DNA of 64,000 nucleotides from Empedobacter sedimenti (GTDB lineage: Bacteria > Bacteroidota > Bacteroidia > Flavobacteriales > Weeksellaceae). Shown here piece after piece: positions 8,835-17,401 of the stretch. The stretch spans positions 62,001-126,000 of the forward strand of contig NZ_JASCQG010000001.1 in NCBI RefSeq assembly GCF_030005555.1. The letters run 5' to 3'. The position numbers were made by a program, and so were the translations under genes. The first letter of the stretch is position 1, and each line of letters opens with the position of its first letter. Under the pieces are notes generated by a model. It did not search any database. It was given only the letters and a program-made list of their open reading frames with translations, and was not told where the DNA came from.

Positions 8835-9392
8835 TTAATCTGTTTTGCAACCCGATTTTTCGTCAAGTAATTCTGAGTTATTTAGTTTAAAATCTATCGA
8901 ACGATTTAGTTTCAAAACATCTTCCCCTTTGTTAGGATCAAACTCATTATCAAAGAAAGATATTGTCATTTTTTTACCTTTTTTTAATGCTTCTTGAAAA
9001 ATTGGTAGATTATTATTTGTTGTAAAAGGATCTTTAAATTCTTTTCCATCGATTAGAAAAACTGTTTTAGAATGGTTGTTGTTTGATGAGCTAGCAAAAT
9101 CTAAACCTCCAAAATCTCCATCACGATAATGATTAGAATACTCGATTAAATATTTTGGATTTGTACAATTTGCTGCCCAAAAAAGTACATAATCTTTATT
9201 TGACAAATTGATTAATACTTGATCTTGATTGTATTTTACAAGTACCCAACCATCTTTTGGCGCATTTTTTTCTAATTGAAGCATTTCTTTATCACCAAAA
9301 TCATTAATTGTAATAATCTTAGATTGTGCACTTGTGCTATAACTTGCTAATAAAAAGGAAAATATAAATACTTTTAAAGCGATTTTTTTCAT
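8835..9392 (-). CDS. hypothetical secreted protein
   Basis: 185 residues with a clear signal peptide ending SYSTSAQ. No family recognised. The mature part is soluble and contains YVLFWAANCTNPKYLIEYSNHY and KTVFLIDGKEFKDPF. One Cys lies in the middle and another near the C-terminus (KSGCKTD). The gene stands alone, 49 bases upstream of the LysR gene on the same strand and divergent from the gene at 9487. Confidence 0.55.
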   Translation of the reverse strand: MKKIALKVFIFSFLLASYSTSAQSKIITINDFGDKEMLQLEKNAPKDGWVLVKYNQDQVLINLSNKDYVLFWAANCTNPKYLIEYSNHYRDGDFGGLDFASSSNNNHSKTVFLIDGKEFKDPFTTNNNLPIFQEALKKGKKMTISFFDNEFDPNKGEDVLKLNRSIDFKLNNSELLDEKSGCKTD

Positions 9393-9486
9393 AAAATAGG
9401 TTTGTCTAAAATTACTGAATTTTATTGAAGCTTTTTGTTATAGAATCGACTAAAATAACTTATTTTTAAATTATCATTGTGTTTAT

Positions 9487-9891
9487 ATGAAGTATATACT
9501 CTTATTTTTTTTTATGGCAGCATTTGGTCAAGACCTTCGGTTTAAAGAGGTGGAATTTGAGAATAAAGTTTATTCTATTCCGACAGATTGGTTTATTAAC
9601 GATTATTTGAAAGATGATTTATATGATTTTAGTGTAAAAACACCTGATAATGAAGCTTTTATTTTAATTAAAAATTGTCACAAAATAGTTGCCGATAAAG
9701 TAAACAAAAAAAATAGTATGGTGTATCGTTTTAATAGTAATTATCTAAATTCTGATCGTTCTACATGGGAATTTCATCCAGAAGCATGTGGATCGATTGA
9801 TTTTCAGAATGATAACAATATAGAGTTTATTATGGAAGTACTTAATTACTCACAATTATTAACTCCAAATATCCAAAAAAATGAAGTATAG
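9487..9891 (+). CDS. hypothetical secreted protein
   Basis: 134 residues starting MKYILLFFFMAAFGQ, a short signal peptide. The mature part is acidic and aromatic with two Cys (IKNCHKIVADK and PEACGSID) that could pair. No family recognised. Its end overlaps the start of the next gene by 11 bases, so the two are translationally coupled in an operon and probably act together in the envelope. Confidence 0.6.
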   Translation: MKYILLFFFMAAFGQDLRFKEVEFENKVYSIPTDWFINDYLKDDLYDFSVKTPDNEAFILIKNCHKIVADKVNKKNSMVYRFNSNYLNSDRSTWEFHPEACGSIDFQNDNNIEFIMEVLNYSQLLTPNIQKNEV

Positions 9892-10897
9892 TTTAATTCT
9901 AATAGCGAGTTTATCATTTGCGCAGACGTATCAAGTTGTAAACAATGAAAATTCGACTGTAAGTTATAGAGGATTAGCCTTTGAAGATGCTAAAACATTT
10001 GTTGTTTCTGGCTCAAAAAATACTATTGGTAAATCTGTTGATGGTGGTAAAACGTTTACTTGGATTAACCCGAAAGTTGTAGAAAATAGAGATTTCAGAG
10101 ATATTGAAGTAATTTCTAAAAATAACTATTTAGCTCTTGGAATAGATTCGCCAGCTTATATTTTGAAAACAAATGATGGAGGAAAGTCTTGGAGCAAAGT
10201 TTATGAAAATTCGCAGAAAGGAATCTTTTTAGATGCTTTGTATATTGATTACAAGTCGAAAACAATTACTGCTTTAGGCGATCCTATTGTAGAGGGACAA
10301 CCTTTTGTATTGAAATCTACGACTACAAATCCTGATAAATGGGAGGTTGTAAAATCTTTGAATGGAGAAGCTTTGCGGTTGAAGAATCCGAAAGAAGCTT
10401 TTTTTGCATCGAGTGGGAGTAATTTGTACGTAGATGGAAAACAAACGCTTATTGTTTCTGGAGGAGAACTATCTAATTTGTATCGTTATAAGTCAAAGAC
10501 AGGGCAATTGTATACATTAGAGAAAACGAAAAGTTCAACATCAGGTATTAATGGTCTGGCTTACGATCCTGTAAATAATGTCGGTTATTTGGTAGGAGGA
10601 GATTTTACAAAACCAGAAGATTCTAAATATAATTTCTATAAGTTTAAAATTGCGAATGATCAACTTGTTTTTCAAGATTCGTGGAGTTATCCTGTTGGTT
10701 ATAAATCTGGTGTAACGATTATTAGTAAAGAAAAAGTATTAGTTTGTGGTTATTCTGGCGTAGATTATTCGACAGATGGTGGACATAACTGGACAAATAT
10801 TACGAAAGATAGTTACAATGCTTGCACCGTTTCTCCGGATAAAAAGTATGTGATTCTGGTTGGGAATAAAGGAAAAATAGGAAAAGTTATTTTGTAG
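9881..10897 (+). CDS. BNR/YVTN-type beta-propeller secreted protein
   Basis: 338 residues with an N-terminal signal (LILIASLSFAQ). It carries repeated Asp-box-like motifs SVDGGKTFTWI, TNDGGKSWSKVY and STDGGHNWTNI, the mark of Ycf48/BNR beta-propellers. In Bacteroidota these are often labelled 'oxidoreductase' or WD40/YVTN/BNR repeat protein. A redox function is not supported by anything visible; a protein- or polymer-binding propeller outside the inner membrane is the safer reading. The upstream gene overlaps its start. Confidence 0.78.
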   Translation: MKYSLILIASLSFAQTYQVVNNENSTVSYRGLAFEDAKTFVVSGSKNTIGKSVDGGKTFTWINPKVVENRDFRDIEVISKNNYLALGIDSPAYILKTNDGGKSWSKVYENSQKGIFLDALYIDYKSKTITALGDPIVEGQPFVLKSTTTNPDKWEVVKSLNGEALRLKNPKEAFFASSGSNLYVDGKQTLIVSGGELSNLYRYKSKTGQLYTLEKTKSSTSGINGLAYDPVNNVGYLVGGDFTKPEDSKYNFYKFKIANDQLVFQDSWSYPVGYKSGVTIISKEKVLVCGYSGVDYSTDGGHNWTNITKDSYNACTVSPDKKYVILVGNKGKIGKVIL

Positions 10898-10988
10898 AGT
10901 AATAGCACAATTTTTTTATCTTAAACAACAATGTAATTTTAATCATTATTGTAATATTTTTTTGTTGATTATGATTTAGTGATACATT

Positions 10989-11597
10989 TTATAGACTATA
11001 TTCAAAATAGTAGGCTTTGCTATTTTTTTTGTCATACCATAGTGTCTTATAAATATTTTTACGATCTGAATTTGAATTCCATGAATAACTTTCCAATTTT
11101 TTGATTATGTCTTTATTCCACCAAAAAAAATCATCTTGTAATCCATCAGAATTGTTTCCAATAATACTATCTTTTACAAGTTGATGTTGCTCTATTATTT
11201 TGTTTTTCGTGATAGTATCGCAGCTAAATGAGAACATATAATCGTAATCTTGTCCAATCGCATCATCATAACAATAAATATCTTTTACATCTGTAGTAAT
11301 ATCGACTTTTAGAAAATTTCTAAAATTCTTCTTGTTAGCTTCAGTATCAGGTATATCGCTATTAAATGTGGGGAAAATCTTTTCAATGGATTTTTGGGCT
11401 ATAGATTCTGTTTTTTCTTTTCCTTTCTTAAGACCAAAATAAATTGTATACATTCCTGTACAAAAACACAGTAAGAATGAAAGAATTGAAAGGATAAAGA
11501 GTCTTTTTGTTTTATAGAAAAAACCTGAAATAAAAATAATTACAAAAACTACAAAAAGAATTATTGAAGCAATTATTAGCACTATTAGTTTAACCAC
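10989..11597 (-). CDS. hypothetical membrane protein
   Basis: 202 residues with a GTG start. Two hydrophobic segments (residues 3-26 and 33-56) are followed by a soluble domain of about 145 residues rich in Asp, Lys and aromatic residues (KVDITTDVKDIYCYDDAIGQDYDYMFSFSC). No family recognised. The two Cys in that domain could form a disulfide if it faces the periplasm. It lies 50 bases downstream of the alpha/beta hydrolase on the same strand. Confidence 0.6.
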   Translation of the reverse strand: MVKLIVLIIASIILFVVFVIIFISGFFYKTKRLFILSILSFLLCFCTGMYTIYFGLKKGKEKTESIAQKSIEKIFPTFNSDIPDTEANKKNFRNFLKVDITTDVKDIYCYDDAIGQDYDYMFSFSCDTITKNKIIEQHQLVKDSIIGNNSDGLQDDFFWWNKDIIKKLESYSWNSNSDRKNIYKTLWYDKKNSKAYYFEYSL

Positions 11598-11647
11598 TTT
11601 ATAAATATTTTAATTAAATATAGTTTAATAATTTATACAATTTCTTT

Positions 11648-12574
11648 TTAAAGATTAATTTTAAGCCAATTATTGATTTCTGTAAAAGTAGTTTTAGAGT
11701 TTTCAATCCAAGGGAAATGTCCAGAATGATCAATAATCACTAATGTAGAGTTTGGTAATTTTTTGTGCAAAAGTTCTACAAATTTAGGAGGATTGTTTGT
11801 GTCATATTTTCCATTTATAATCAAGGTTTTAGTTTTGATAGCCTCAAATTGAGTTTGGGATTCTAAGTAGTTATTTCTAATTTCATTACTCTCTGTCCAA
11901 TAAATACCGTTGATTGGTTTTCTCCTTCCTTCTTCTGATATTTTATTTACTATTGGTATAACTTTATCAGATGTTTGTTCATTGTAACACCACCATTTTA
12001 TTGTAGCATTTTTATTATTTTGATTGATTTCTTGTAGAACATTCTTAAACCATTCTGACTCTAAGCTTCGTTGATTTTCAGTTTCTTTTCTTTTACGAAT
12101 ACTTTCTTCTTGATTACCAATTAAACTTGTTCCTGTCAAAATTAATCCATCTAAGTGGTTAGGATATTTCAGAGCATAATCTAATGCAATTGCACTTTGA
12201 TCAGAATGCCCAAAAATCCATATTTTATCAGCGTTTAAATGCTTTCTTAAATCGTTAATTTCTTCAATAATATAATTAGGGTTATATTCATTCAATGTTA
12301 GTGGAGATTCTGATTGTCCAGTTCCTCTTGGTTCATAATAAATCATTGTAAATTTTCGCTCTAATGCTTTTAGTGTTAATTGATAACCAATTTTACCTGA
12401 ATTTATATGACCTACTATCATAATAGGACCTTTTCCACGAATGGTATAATTAAGTTTAAGCTGACCAATTTTTTCATAATGATTTTCTTCTTCAATATGT
12501 GTACAATTAAAAAGGTAGAGAAGGAAAGATAAACCAATGTAAAAAATAGGCGTTATTTTCATGAAATGTTTCAA
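11648..12574 (-). CDS. alpha/beta hydrolase, probable lipoprotein
   Basis: 308 residues. The N-terminus (FYIGLSFLLYLFNC) is a lipoprotein-type signal with Cys24, so the enzyme probably sits on the envelope; a start at Met5 is equally possible. The fold is visible from YEPRGTGQSESP (the aminopeptidase/proline-iminopeptidase style R-G-x-G-x-S loop), through the nucleophile elbow FGHSDQS with Ser124, to LIINGKYDTNNPP (acid) and DHSGHFPW (His). The elbow reads G-H-S-D-Q where the usual pattern is G-x-S-x-G, so the last Gly is missing. Substrate unknown; a peptidase or esterase role is likely. Confidence 0.8.
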   Translation of the reverse strand: MKHFMKITPIFYIGLSFLLYLFNCTHIEEENHYEKIGQLKLNYTIRGKGPIMIVGHINSGKIGYQLTLKALERKFTMIYYEPRGTGQSESPLTLNEYNPNYIIEEINDLRKHLNADKIWIFGHSDQSAIALDYALKYPNHLDGLILTGTSLIGNQEESIRKRKETENQRSLESEWFKNVLQEINQNNKNATIKWWCYNEQTSDKVIPIVNKISEEGRRKPINGIYWTESNEIRNNYLESQTQFEAIKTKTLIINGKYDTNNPPKFVELLHKKLPNSTLVIIDHSGHFPWIENSKTTFTEINNWLKINL

Positions 12575-12684
12575 AGTTTAGTCGTAAAAAGACTTATTCT
12601 ATTGGTTTTTTTAAATTGATATAATTTCATTGGAAATTCAGTCATTTAAATGGATTAAAAAAGTTAAAAAAAAATAGTTATTAG

Positions 12685-13521
12685 TTAATCAAGTATATAC
12701 ATTTTTTTATTCTTTAAACTGATTCCGATTCTATTTCCAAACCAATTTATACTTGTTTTTCCTTCATATATTAAACCATCTACAAAAACAACTTTCGGAT
12801 TATTTAAAGTCACAAACTGGTTTGAAATTGTATTAACCGTTCCTCTATAAAACTTTGTAATAATTTTTTCATCAAACTCGCTTTTTCGTTCGCTAGCCTC
12901 TAATTTAGTTTGATCTATACCTAATGTTGAGATTAGTTTATCACTTAACCAAAATGAGTTACTTCCGGCTCCCGAATCTAATATTACTTGAATTTTATAT
13001 TGATTATTTAATAGGATATAAGTGGAAATATCTATTGTTTTATCCGTATTTGTAGTTAATTGTATATCGAAAGATTTAGTATTTTTAATGGTAGAAAAAT
13101 CAGTTAATTCGATTTCTTTTTTTACAAAATCAAGAATAAAATCTGTTTCACTAAACATTTGTAGTGAAATCAAACCATCAATTCCGTCTATTTTCATATC
13201 AAAAGTAGAATAGGGAATGTGACTAAATTTTTTACCAGCAAAGTTGACTTCTTGGTTCTCGTAAATGGGTGCAATAATTTTTTCACCTGTTGCGCGATAT
13301 GCTGTGATAAAATTATAAGTTGATTTCTGATTTAGATCTTTTGCGAAGCTATCAAAAAATAAATTTATTCCTCCGCCAGTATCAAAAATAAAGTTTCCTT
13401 CTTTACCATCAATTTTGGCTTTTGTAATTATATGTCCTGATGGTAAAATTTGAATTGGTGTTTTTTGACAATAGAGTTGTGATGAAACAATGATAGATAA
13501 TAATGTTGCAAATTTTTTCAT
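12685..13521 (-). CDS. retropepsin-like aspartic protease, secreted
   Basis: 278 residues with a signal peptide ending SSQLYCQ. Two Asp-containing motifs mark the two lobes of a pepsin-like bacterial protease: GNFIFDTGGGINLFF and QVILDSGAGSNSFWL. Both hydrophobic-hydrophobic-D-T/S-G patterns are intact, so it could be active in the periplasm. It is a distant relative of the protein at 2958-3854, which has lost both Asp. It stands alone on the minus strand, and its native substrate is unknown. Confidence 0.8.
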   Translation of the reverse strand: MKKFATLLSIIVSSQLYCQKTPIQILPSGHIITKAKIDGKEGNFIFDTGGGINLFFDSFAKDLNQKSTYNFITAYRATGEKIIAPIYENQEVNFAGKKFSHIPYSTFDMKIDGIDGLISLQMFSETDFILDFVKKEIELTDFSTIKNTKSFDIQLTTNTDKTIDISTYILLNNQYKIQVILDSGAGSNSFWLSDKLISTLGIDQTKLEASERKSEFDEKIITKFYRGTVNTISNQFVTLNNPKVVFVDGLIYEGKTSINWFGNRIGISLKNKKMYILD

Positions 13522-13614
13522 ACAATGTGTTATATTAACTAATTTAATGAAAAAGATTATTCTGAGAAGTAAAATTTTGAGTAAATAAAGTTTATTTTTT
13601 TTTAGAAGAAGTAT

Positions 13615-13968
13615 TTATTCTAAACTATTTCTCTCCTTTTTTGTTAGTTTTTTTAGTGCTAAATCATAGGAGTTGTCAATCCATTGAAAAATAAATTCAT
13701 CTGATAATGAGTTATCTAAAACAATTTTTGTCCAATGTCTATCGCTAAAGTATGATGGTTTTTGTAGTGCGGGATACGTTGCTCTTAATTCATCAATTTC
13801 ATCAGAATTACATCTTACACCAATGCTTTTGAATGTGTTAATGCTTACTGCGGCAAACATTTTACCAGCCACCTTAAATACCAATGTATCTGGTAAGTTT
13901 TTGAAAGGAAAACCCTCTGTTGCCCACTTCTTTGTAATACAATATTCTCTGAATTTTTCTATATCCAT
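13615..13968 (-). CDS. MmcQ/YjbR family protein
   Basis: 117 residues, the normal length of this family. CITKKWATEGFPFKNLPDTLVFKVAGKMFAAV and DRHWTKIVLDNSLSDEFIFQWIDNSYDLAL are the typical N- and C-terminal blocks of the YjbR fold, sometimes called a DNA-binding or CyaY-like fold. Cytoplasmic; molecular role not established. The gene upstream (DUF6058-like) is on the same strand and ends 51 bases before this start. Confidence 0.85.
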   Translation of the reverse strand: MDIEKFREYCITKKWATEGFPFKNLPDTLVFKVAGKMFAAVSINTFKSIGVRCNSDEIDELRATYPALQKPSYFSDRHWTKIVLDNSLSDEFIFQWIDNSYDLALKKLTKKERNSLE

Positions 13969-14019
13969 TTGAAGTTTTTATACCATTAGTTACTAAATTA
14001 TTACTCCGTTCTGATACTA

Positions 14020-14709
14020 TTACTCGTAGTTTTTTATTCTTTCTTCGAGGTTATTCTTCTTTAATAATTGATCCAAATACTTTCCTCTACTACTATTAAT
14101 TCTTTGATATGGAGCAAAAAGTGCAGCTACTTTGTTAAACTGTATATCTAGTGAAATTAACTCTTTAATTTCCTCATCATTCAAATCTCTATTTAAACTA
14201 TCATTATATAATTTCATAATTTTTTTTACAACTATTTCTTTCTCTACAATCTCTTGTTCAGTTGCATTCAAAGTGCAAATTCCGTAGCCACCATTTATAT
14301 AGAAATCCCACTCGTCCTCAAAGTTTTCATCAAATTTTGCTTCATCAATTCCTGTTGTCTTAAAAATATTGTTGTAAGCAAACTCTTTATTTTCATGATT
14401 AGTTAAGATTTTTTTGAATTTTTCTCTAAAGTTTGATTTTCCGTATTCGAAACTGAAATTTGATTTTAAATACTTATCAATCAATACCACAGTATTTTTA
14501 GAAAAATATTCTTCTGTATAATTTTCTGTAATAGAATCATTTAAAGTAGAAGTTATTTTTCGAGATATTTCAAATGTATAAGACGGACCAGGAATAATCT
14601 TAGCTTCAATTAACTCATCAAAATTCTTTTCATCTATACCAAAATGACTTAAGATTATTTCTTTCTCAATGAAGTTGTCATGAATATATTTAGTATTACT
14701 ATTTTTCAT
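14020..14709 (-). CDS. DUF6058-like protein
   Basis: 229 residues, cytoplasmic, no signal. The N-terminus (YIHDNFIEKEIILSHFGIDEKNFDELIEAKIIPGPSYTFEI) resembles a helical DNA-binding-like module. The centre has a Trp/Tyr/Gly block, FEDEWDFYINGGYGICTLNA, that I associate with DUF6058 proteins, which are linked to natural-product loci in some annotations. This assignment is from memory of the motif and is moderate. It is the last gene next to the repeat site at about 14793-14828 and may be the payload of an old cassette. Confidence 0.5.
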   Translation of the reverse strand: MKNSNTKYIHDNFIEKEIILSHFGIDEKNFDELIEAKIIPGPSYTFEISRKITSTLNDSITENYTEEYFSKNTVVLIDKYLKSNFSFEYGKSNFREKFKKILTNHENKEFAYNNIFKTTGIDEAKFDENFEDEWDFYINGGYGICTLNATEQEIVEKEIVVKKIMKLYNDSLNRDLNDEEIKELISLDIQFNKVAALFAPYQRINSSRGKYLDQLLKKNNLEERIKNYE

Positions 14710-14792
14710 AAAATTATAGATATTGTAAAAACATGGGGAATGCTTACGTAAACTAATTTAATAAAAAGATTATAAAGACGTTGAGTAAAGTA

Positions 14793-14828
14793 AATATTTA
14801 TCAATTTGATAAAATACAAAGTTGGCTA
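14793..14828 (-). repeat. attC-like site i (array left end)
   Basis: On the plus strand AAAATACAAAGTTGGCTA occupies the place where sites a, b and h have CAATACAATGTTAGCTG-like ends, four bases from the stop codon of the metalloprotease gene at 14832. Just inside is a perfect inverted repeat TTATCAA-t-TTGATAA (14798-14812). This is the most degenerate member I accept and marks the left limit of the array that I can see. Confidence 0.4.
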
Positions 14829-14831
14829 TAA

Positions 14832-15839
14832 CTATAATTTTTCAAGATATTCTTCGTAGCCACTTTTTTCTAAGACTTCTTTTGCTGTTAATTTGTAAAT
14901 GTCTTTCCACGAATCAGGACCATGTTTTTTCACATATTCCGATATAATTCGATATCCTAACCAGTAATTCAGAGATTTTGGAGCATCTGGGAAAATTTTA
15001 TGTTTATCATTTCTCAACAAAGGATTATTCCCCGAAGTATCTTGAAAATACGATTTTGTTTTTAAGAATATTGCTTTTTCATTTTTCACGTACCAATCCC
15101 AATTTTCTTTTGTCATGTTCTCAACAGCTTCATATTCTGGAATTTTTTTGTCAAAGAAAATGTAAGTAAAATAGCACGCAAATCCTTCATCAATGGTTTG
15201 ACTTAAAGCTGAATTTCTATCAATATCATTATTTCTAAATTTTTCGTAAACCAGATGATTTAGTTCATGTGGCAATCCTTTTTCAAGCGTGTAAACAATG
15301 TCTATTGATTTGTTATTTAATTCTAGCGCAAATTGTTGGGCATCGCATCCGCCGAAACCAATTCCTGTAATCGGTGTAAACAAAATACTTATTTTGGCAT
15401 TTGGTTGATAAGGAACTAAACGATTGAATTTTTTAAGATTCTTTTTGAATAATTTATTGATATTTATTTTCGTAATAGTATTAGTGCGATCAATATTTTC
15501 GTTTTTATTTTTGTCAAATAGAGTTTTGTTCCATTTAATCATTCCTTCTTTAGTATTAAAACGACTCGCATTTTCATCACCAAAAATTTGCGCATAACAA
15601 CTGTCCCATAGTTTTTTGTGCGGTAAATAAACATTTTTTACAATGATTGCAGAATCAAATTTTTTATTCTTATGCGCAATAATTTGAGATTTGAATAAAT
15701 TATGAATGGTTATATTTTGAACTTTTATACTATCAGAAATTTTAGTGATTTTATTGTAATCAAAATCAGTATTTTGAGCTTTTGTATATGAAAACGAACC
15801 TAAAATAAAAATGAAGATCAGTTGAAAAGTTTTTTGCAT
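14832..15839 (-). CDS. secreted DUF2268-like zinc protease
   Basis: 335 residues with a signal peptide ending GSFSYTKAQ. The zinc motif HELNH (HExxH) is in KGLPHELNHLVYEKF. About 30 residues later, IDEGFACYFTYIFF supplies a plausible third Glu ligand. This layout matches the DUF2268 group of predicted Zn-dependent proteases. LGYRIISEYVKKHGPDSWKDIYKLTAKEVLEKSGYEEYL at the C-terminus is also typical of these. It is flanked by attC-like sites h and i and would be a one-gene cassette. Confidence 0.75.
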   Translation of the reverse strand: MQKTFQLIFIFILGSFSYTKAQNTDFDYNKITKISDSIKVQNITIHNLFKSQIIAHKNKKFDSAIIVKNVYLPHKKLWDSCYAQIFGDENASRFNTKEGMIKWNKTLFDKNKNENIDRTNTITKININKLFKKNLKKFNRLVPYQPNAKISILFTPITGIGFGGCDAQQFALELNNKSIDIVYTLEKGLPHELNHLVYEKFRNNDIDRNSALSQTIDEGFACYFTYIFFDKKIPEYEAVENMTKENWDWYVKNEKAIFLKTKSYFQDTSGNNPLLRNDKHKIFPDAPKSLNYWLGYRIISEYVKKHGPDSWKDIYKLTAKEVLEKSGYEEYLEKL

Positions 15840-15864
15840 GTAAATTATGATGATTTTATGTAGT

Positions 15865-15992
15865 TATAGAAACGTAGTCCTAGCTATTATGCTTTTGGTA
15901 AATTTAACAAAAACAAACATTTTTTGGAATATAAAGAAAGGGAAATCTTCGATTTTGTACAATCTCGCTTTTTGGCGCTACAATGTTAGCTG
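15865..15992 (-). repeat. attC-like site h
   Basis: The plus strand ends with GCTACAATGTTAGCTG (15977-15992), the same outer core as site a, preceded by CGCTTTTTGGCG and AAATCTTCGATT, which match the inner block of sites a and b. The opposite end is degenerate; TAGCTA near 15880 may be its partner core. It separates the DUF2268 protease from the SDR/HxlR pair. Confidence 0.55.
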
Positions 15993-16078
15993 AACTTTTT
16001 TATCATACTCACAATTTTGTTAGTTCTTGTAATTTCAATAGATCAACAATAATTTTGACAGATAAATTAAATATTGAA

Positions 16079-16912
16079 ATGAAAAATCAAAAACAATGGC
16101 TTATAACTGGAGTTTCTAAAGGTTTAGGAAGAGAAATAGCTAATATTGTTCATAAAAATGGAGATAAGGTAATTGGGTTTGTTCGAAAGGAAGAAGATAA
16201 AAAAAGATTGGAAGAAGAAGTTTTAGGAATCACTATTTATATTTTAGATTTAGAACAATCCGAAAGGTTTGAATCCGTAATTGTAGATGTTATAAAAAAC
16301 GAAGGCAGAATTGATGTTTTGGTTAATAATGCTGGATATGGTATGTTTGGATTATTCGAAGAAATTTCGGTTCAAGAACTCAGAAAACAATTTGAGATTA
16401 ATGTTTTTTCGAAATGGAGTTTGATTAATGCAGTGTTGCCTCAAATGAGAAAGCAACAATCAGGAGTTATCGTTCAAATTTCATCTCGTTTAGGTATTCT
16501 CGCTGGTATAGGTAACTCAGCATATTCATCTGCGGAATTTGCAATTGAAGGAATGAGTGAATCACTCGCAGAAGAAGTGAAGGCTTTTGGTATACAGGTT
16601 ATGCTTGTAGAACCAGGTCCTATGCGAACATCTTTTTTCGGAAGCTCAATTAATTTTGCGAATAAAGAAATCATTGAATATCAAAATTTTTTTAAGAATC
16701 TTCGTTCTAATTTCAAAGACAAGGATGGAAAACAAAAAGGAGATCCCACAAAAATAGCTGAAATAATTTATGAGCAAGTAAATCAAAAACAAATTCCTTT
16801 TAGACTACCAATTACAACTGTTACTATAGATGCTTTGCGATTAAAATCAGAGTGTTACAAAAAATTAGTAGAGTGTTGGAGCGATAAAGCAAAATCTGTT
16901 GATACTTTATAG
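16079..16912 (+). CDS. SDR family oxidoreductase lacking the catalytic Lys
   Basis: 278 residues from MKNQKQWLITGVSKGLG; an upstream frame to 15983 would add 32 residues that overlap the repeat site and is rejected. The nucleotide-binding TGVSKGLG, the NNAGYG motif and the PG motif (VEPGPMRTSFF) are all present. The active-site motif normally Y-x-x-x-K reads Y149-S-S-A-E153 (codon GAA). Loss of that Lys should cripple the usual hydride-transfer chemistry. Convergent with, and overlapping by six bases, the HxlR regulator. The frame is otherwise intact, so it is either a recent inactivating change (one base from AAA) or an altered function. Confidence 0.85.
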   Translation: MKNQKQWLITGVSKGLGREIANIVHKNGDKVIGFVRKEEDKKRLEEEVLGITIYILDLEQSERFESVIVDVIKNEGRIDVLVNNAGYGMFGLFEEISVQELRKQFEINVFSKWSLINAVLPQMRKQQSGVIVQISSRLGILAGIGNSAYSSAEFAIEGMSESLAEEVKAFGIQVMLVEPGPMRTSFFGSSINFANKEIIEYQNFFKNLRSNFKDKDGKQKGDPTKIAEIIYEQVNQKQIPFRLPITTVTIDALRLKSECYKKLVECWSDKAKSVDTL

Positions 16913-17230
16913 TTTAAAATTTGCAAGTGCTATCAGTAACTTTTGAATATTTCGTCCTTCTGAAGTTAACTGGTATGTTGAGCTAGTTTTTGTTTTGTAT
17001 TTTGTAATAATTTTGTCTTTTTGAAGCTCATTTAATTGTTTCGAAAGAATTTGATCGCTAATATTTGGGATAACTTGTTTGAATTCATGATATAGCATAT
17101 CTTTTTCAAATAATGAAAACAGTATTGACAGTTTCCATCTTCCAGAAATTAGAGAAAGATTTTTGTTTGCATTGCAATAATTATTAAGTGTCTGTTCATT
17201 CTCAAAATTTGTGGATTCTTTTTTTCTCAT
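16907..17230 (-). CDS. HxlR family transcriptional regulator
   Basis: 107 residues from MRKKESTNFENEQ, the usual length; the longer frame to 17290 adds a hydrophobic stretch that is not family-like. A single winged helix-turn-helix: CNANKNLSLISGRWKLSILFSLF (HxlR signature around the Gly-x-Trp-Lys), EFKQVIPNISDQILSKQLNELQKDKII, and YQLTSEGRNIQ. HxlR proteins often sense reactive electrophiles or redox changes and control a neighbouring oxidoreductase, here the convergent SDR. The pair sits between attC-like sites g and h. Confidence 0.88.
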   Translation of the reverse strand: MRKKESTNFENEQTLNNYCNANKNLSLISGRWKLSILFSLFEKDMLYHEFKQVIPNISDQILSKQLNELQKDKIITKYKTKTSSTYQLTSEGRNIQKLLIALANFKL

Positions 17231-17340
17231 ACTTTTTGTTCTAAATTTGAGATGCTTCTTCAGTAGTATTAAAATTAAAGAAAAAAACAATATAAATAGT
17301 AGGGGAGAATATATTCTTCTACTTTTTGTACTTTAAATTC

Positions 17341-17397
17341 GTACACTGAGCGAAGCAGAAATGTAACTCGCTCATTTTGCTAATACAATGTTGTATC
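17341..17397 (-). repeat. attC-like site g
   Basis: The plus strand carries CATTTTGCTAATACAATGT (17373-17391), shared with site a except for one base, followed by the core TGTATC. An inverted repeat TGAGCGA (17347-17353) and TCGCTCA (17368-17374) forms a stem inside the site. The site ends five bases from the stop codon of the gene at 17402, as in the other members. Confidence 0.55.
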
Positions 17398-17401
17398 TAG
17401 T

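Noticed and set aside
13522-13545. ACAATGTGTTATATTAAC near the aspartic protease start as a further cassette site
   Set aside because: It lies at the 5' end of the gene rather than after a stop codon, and has no TTTTGC block or opposite arm.
8835-14709. Continuation of the cassette array to the left
   Set aside because: Single minus-strand genes continue, but I see no member of the repeat family between them, so array extent is not claimed beyond about 14793.
15983-16078. N-terminal extension of the SDR
   Set aside because: The extra 32 residues come from the tail of the repeat site and leave the dinucleotide-binding motif far from the N-terminus; ATG at 16079 fits the family.
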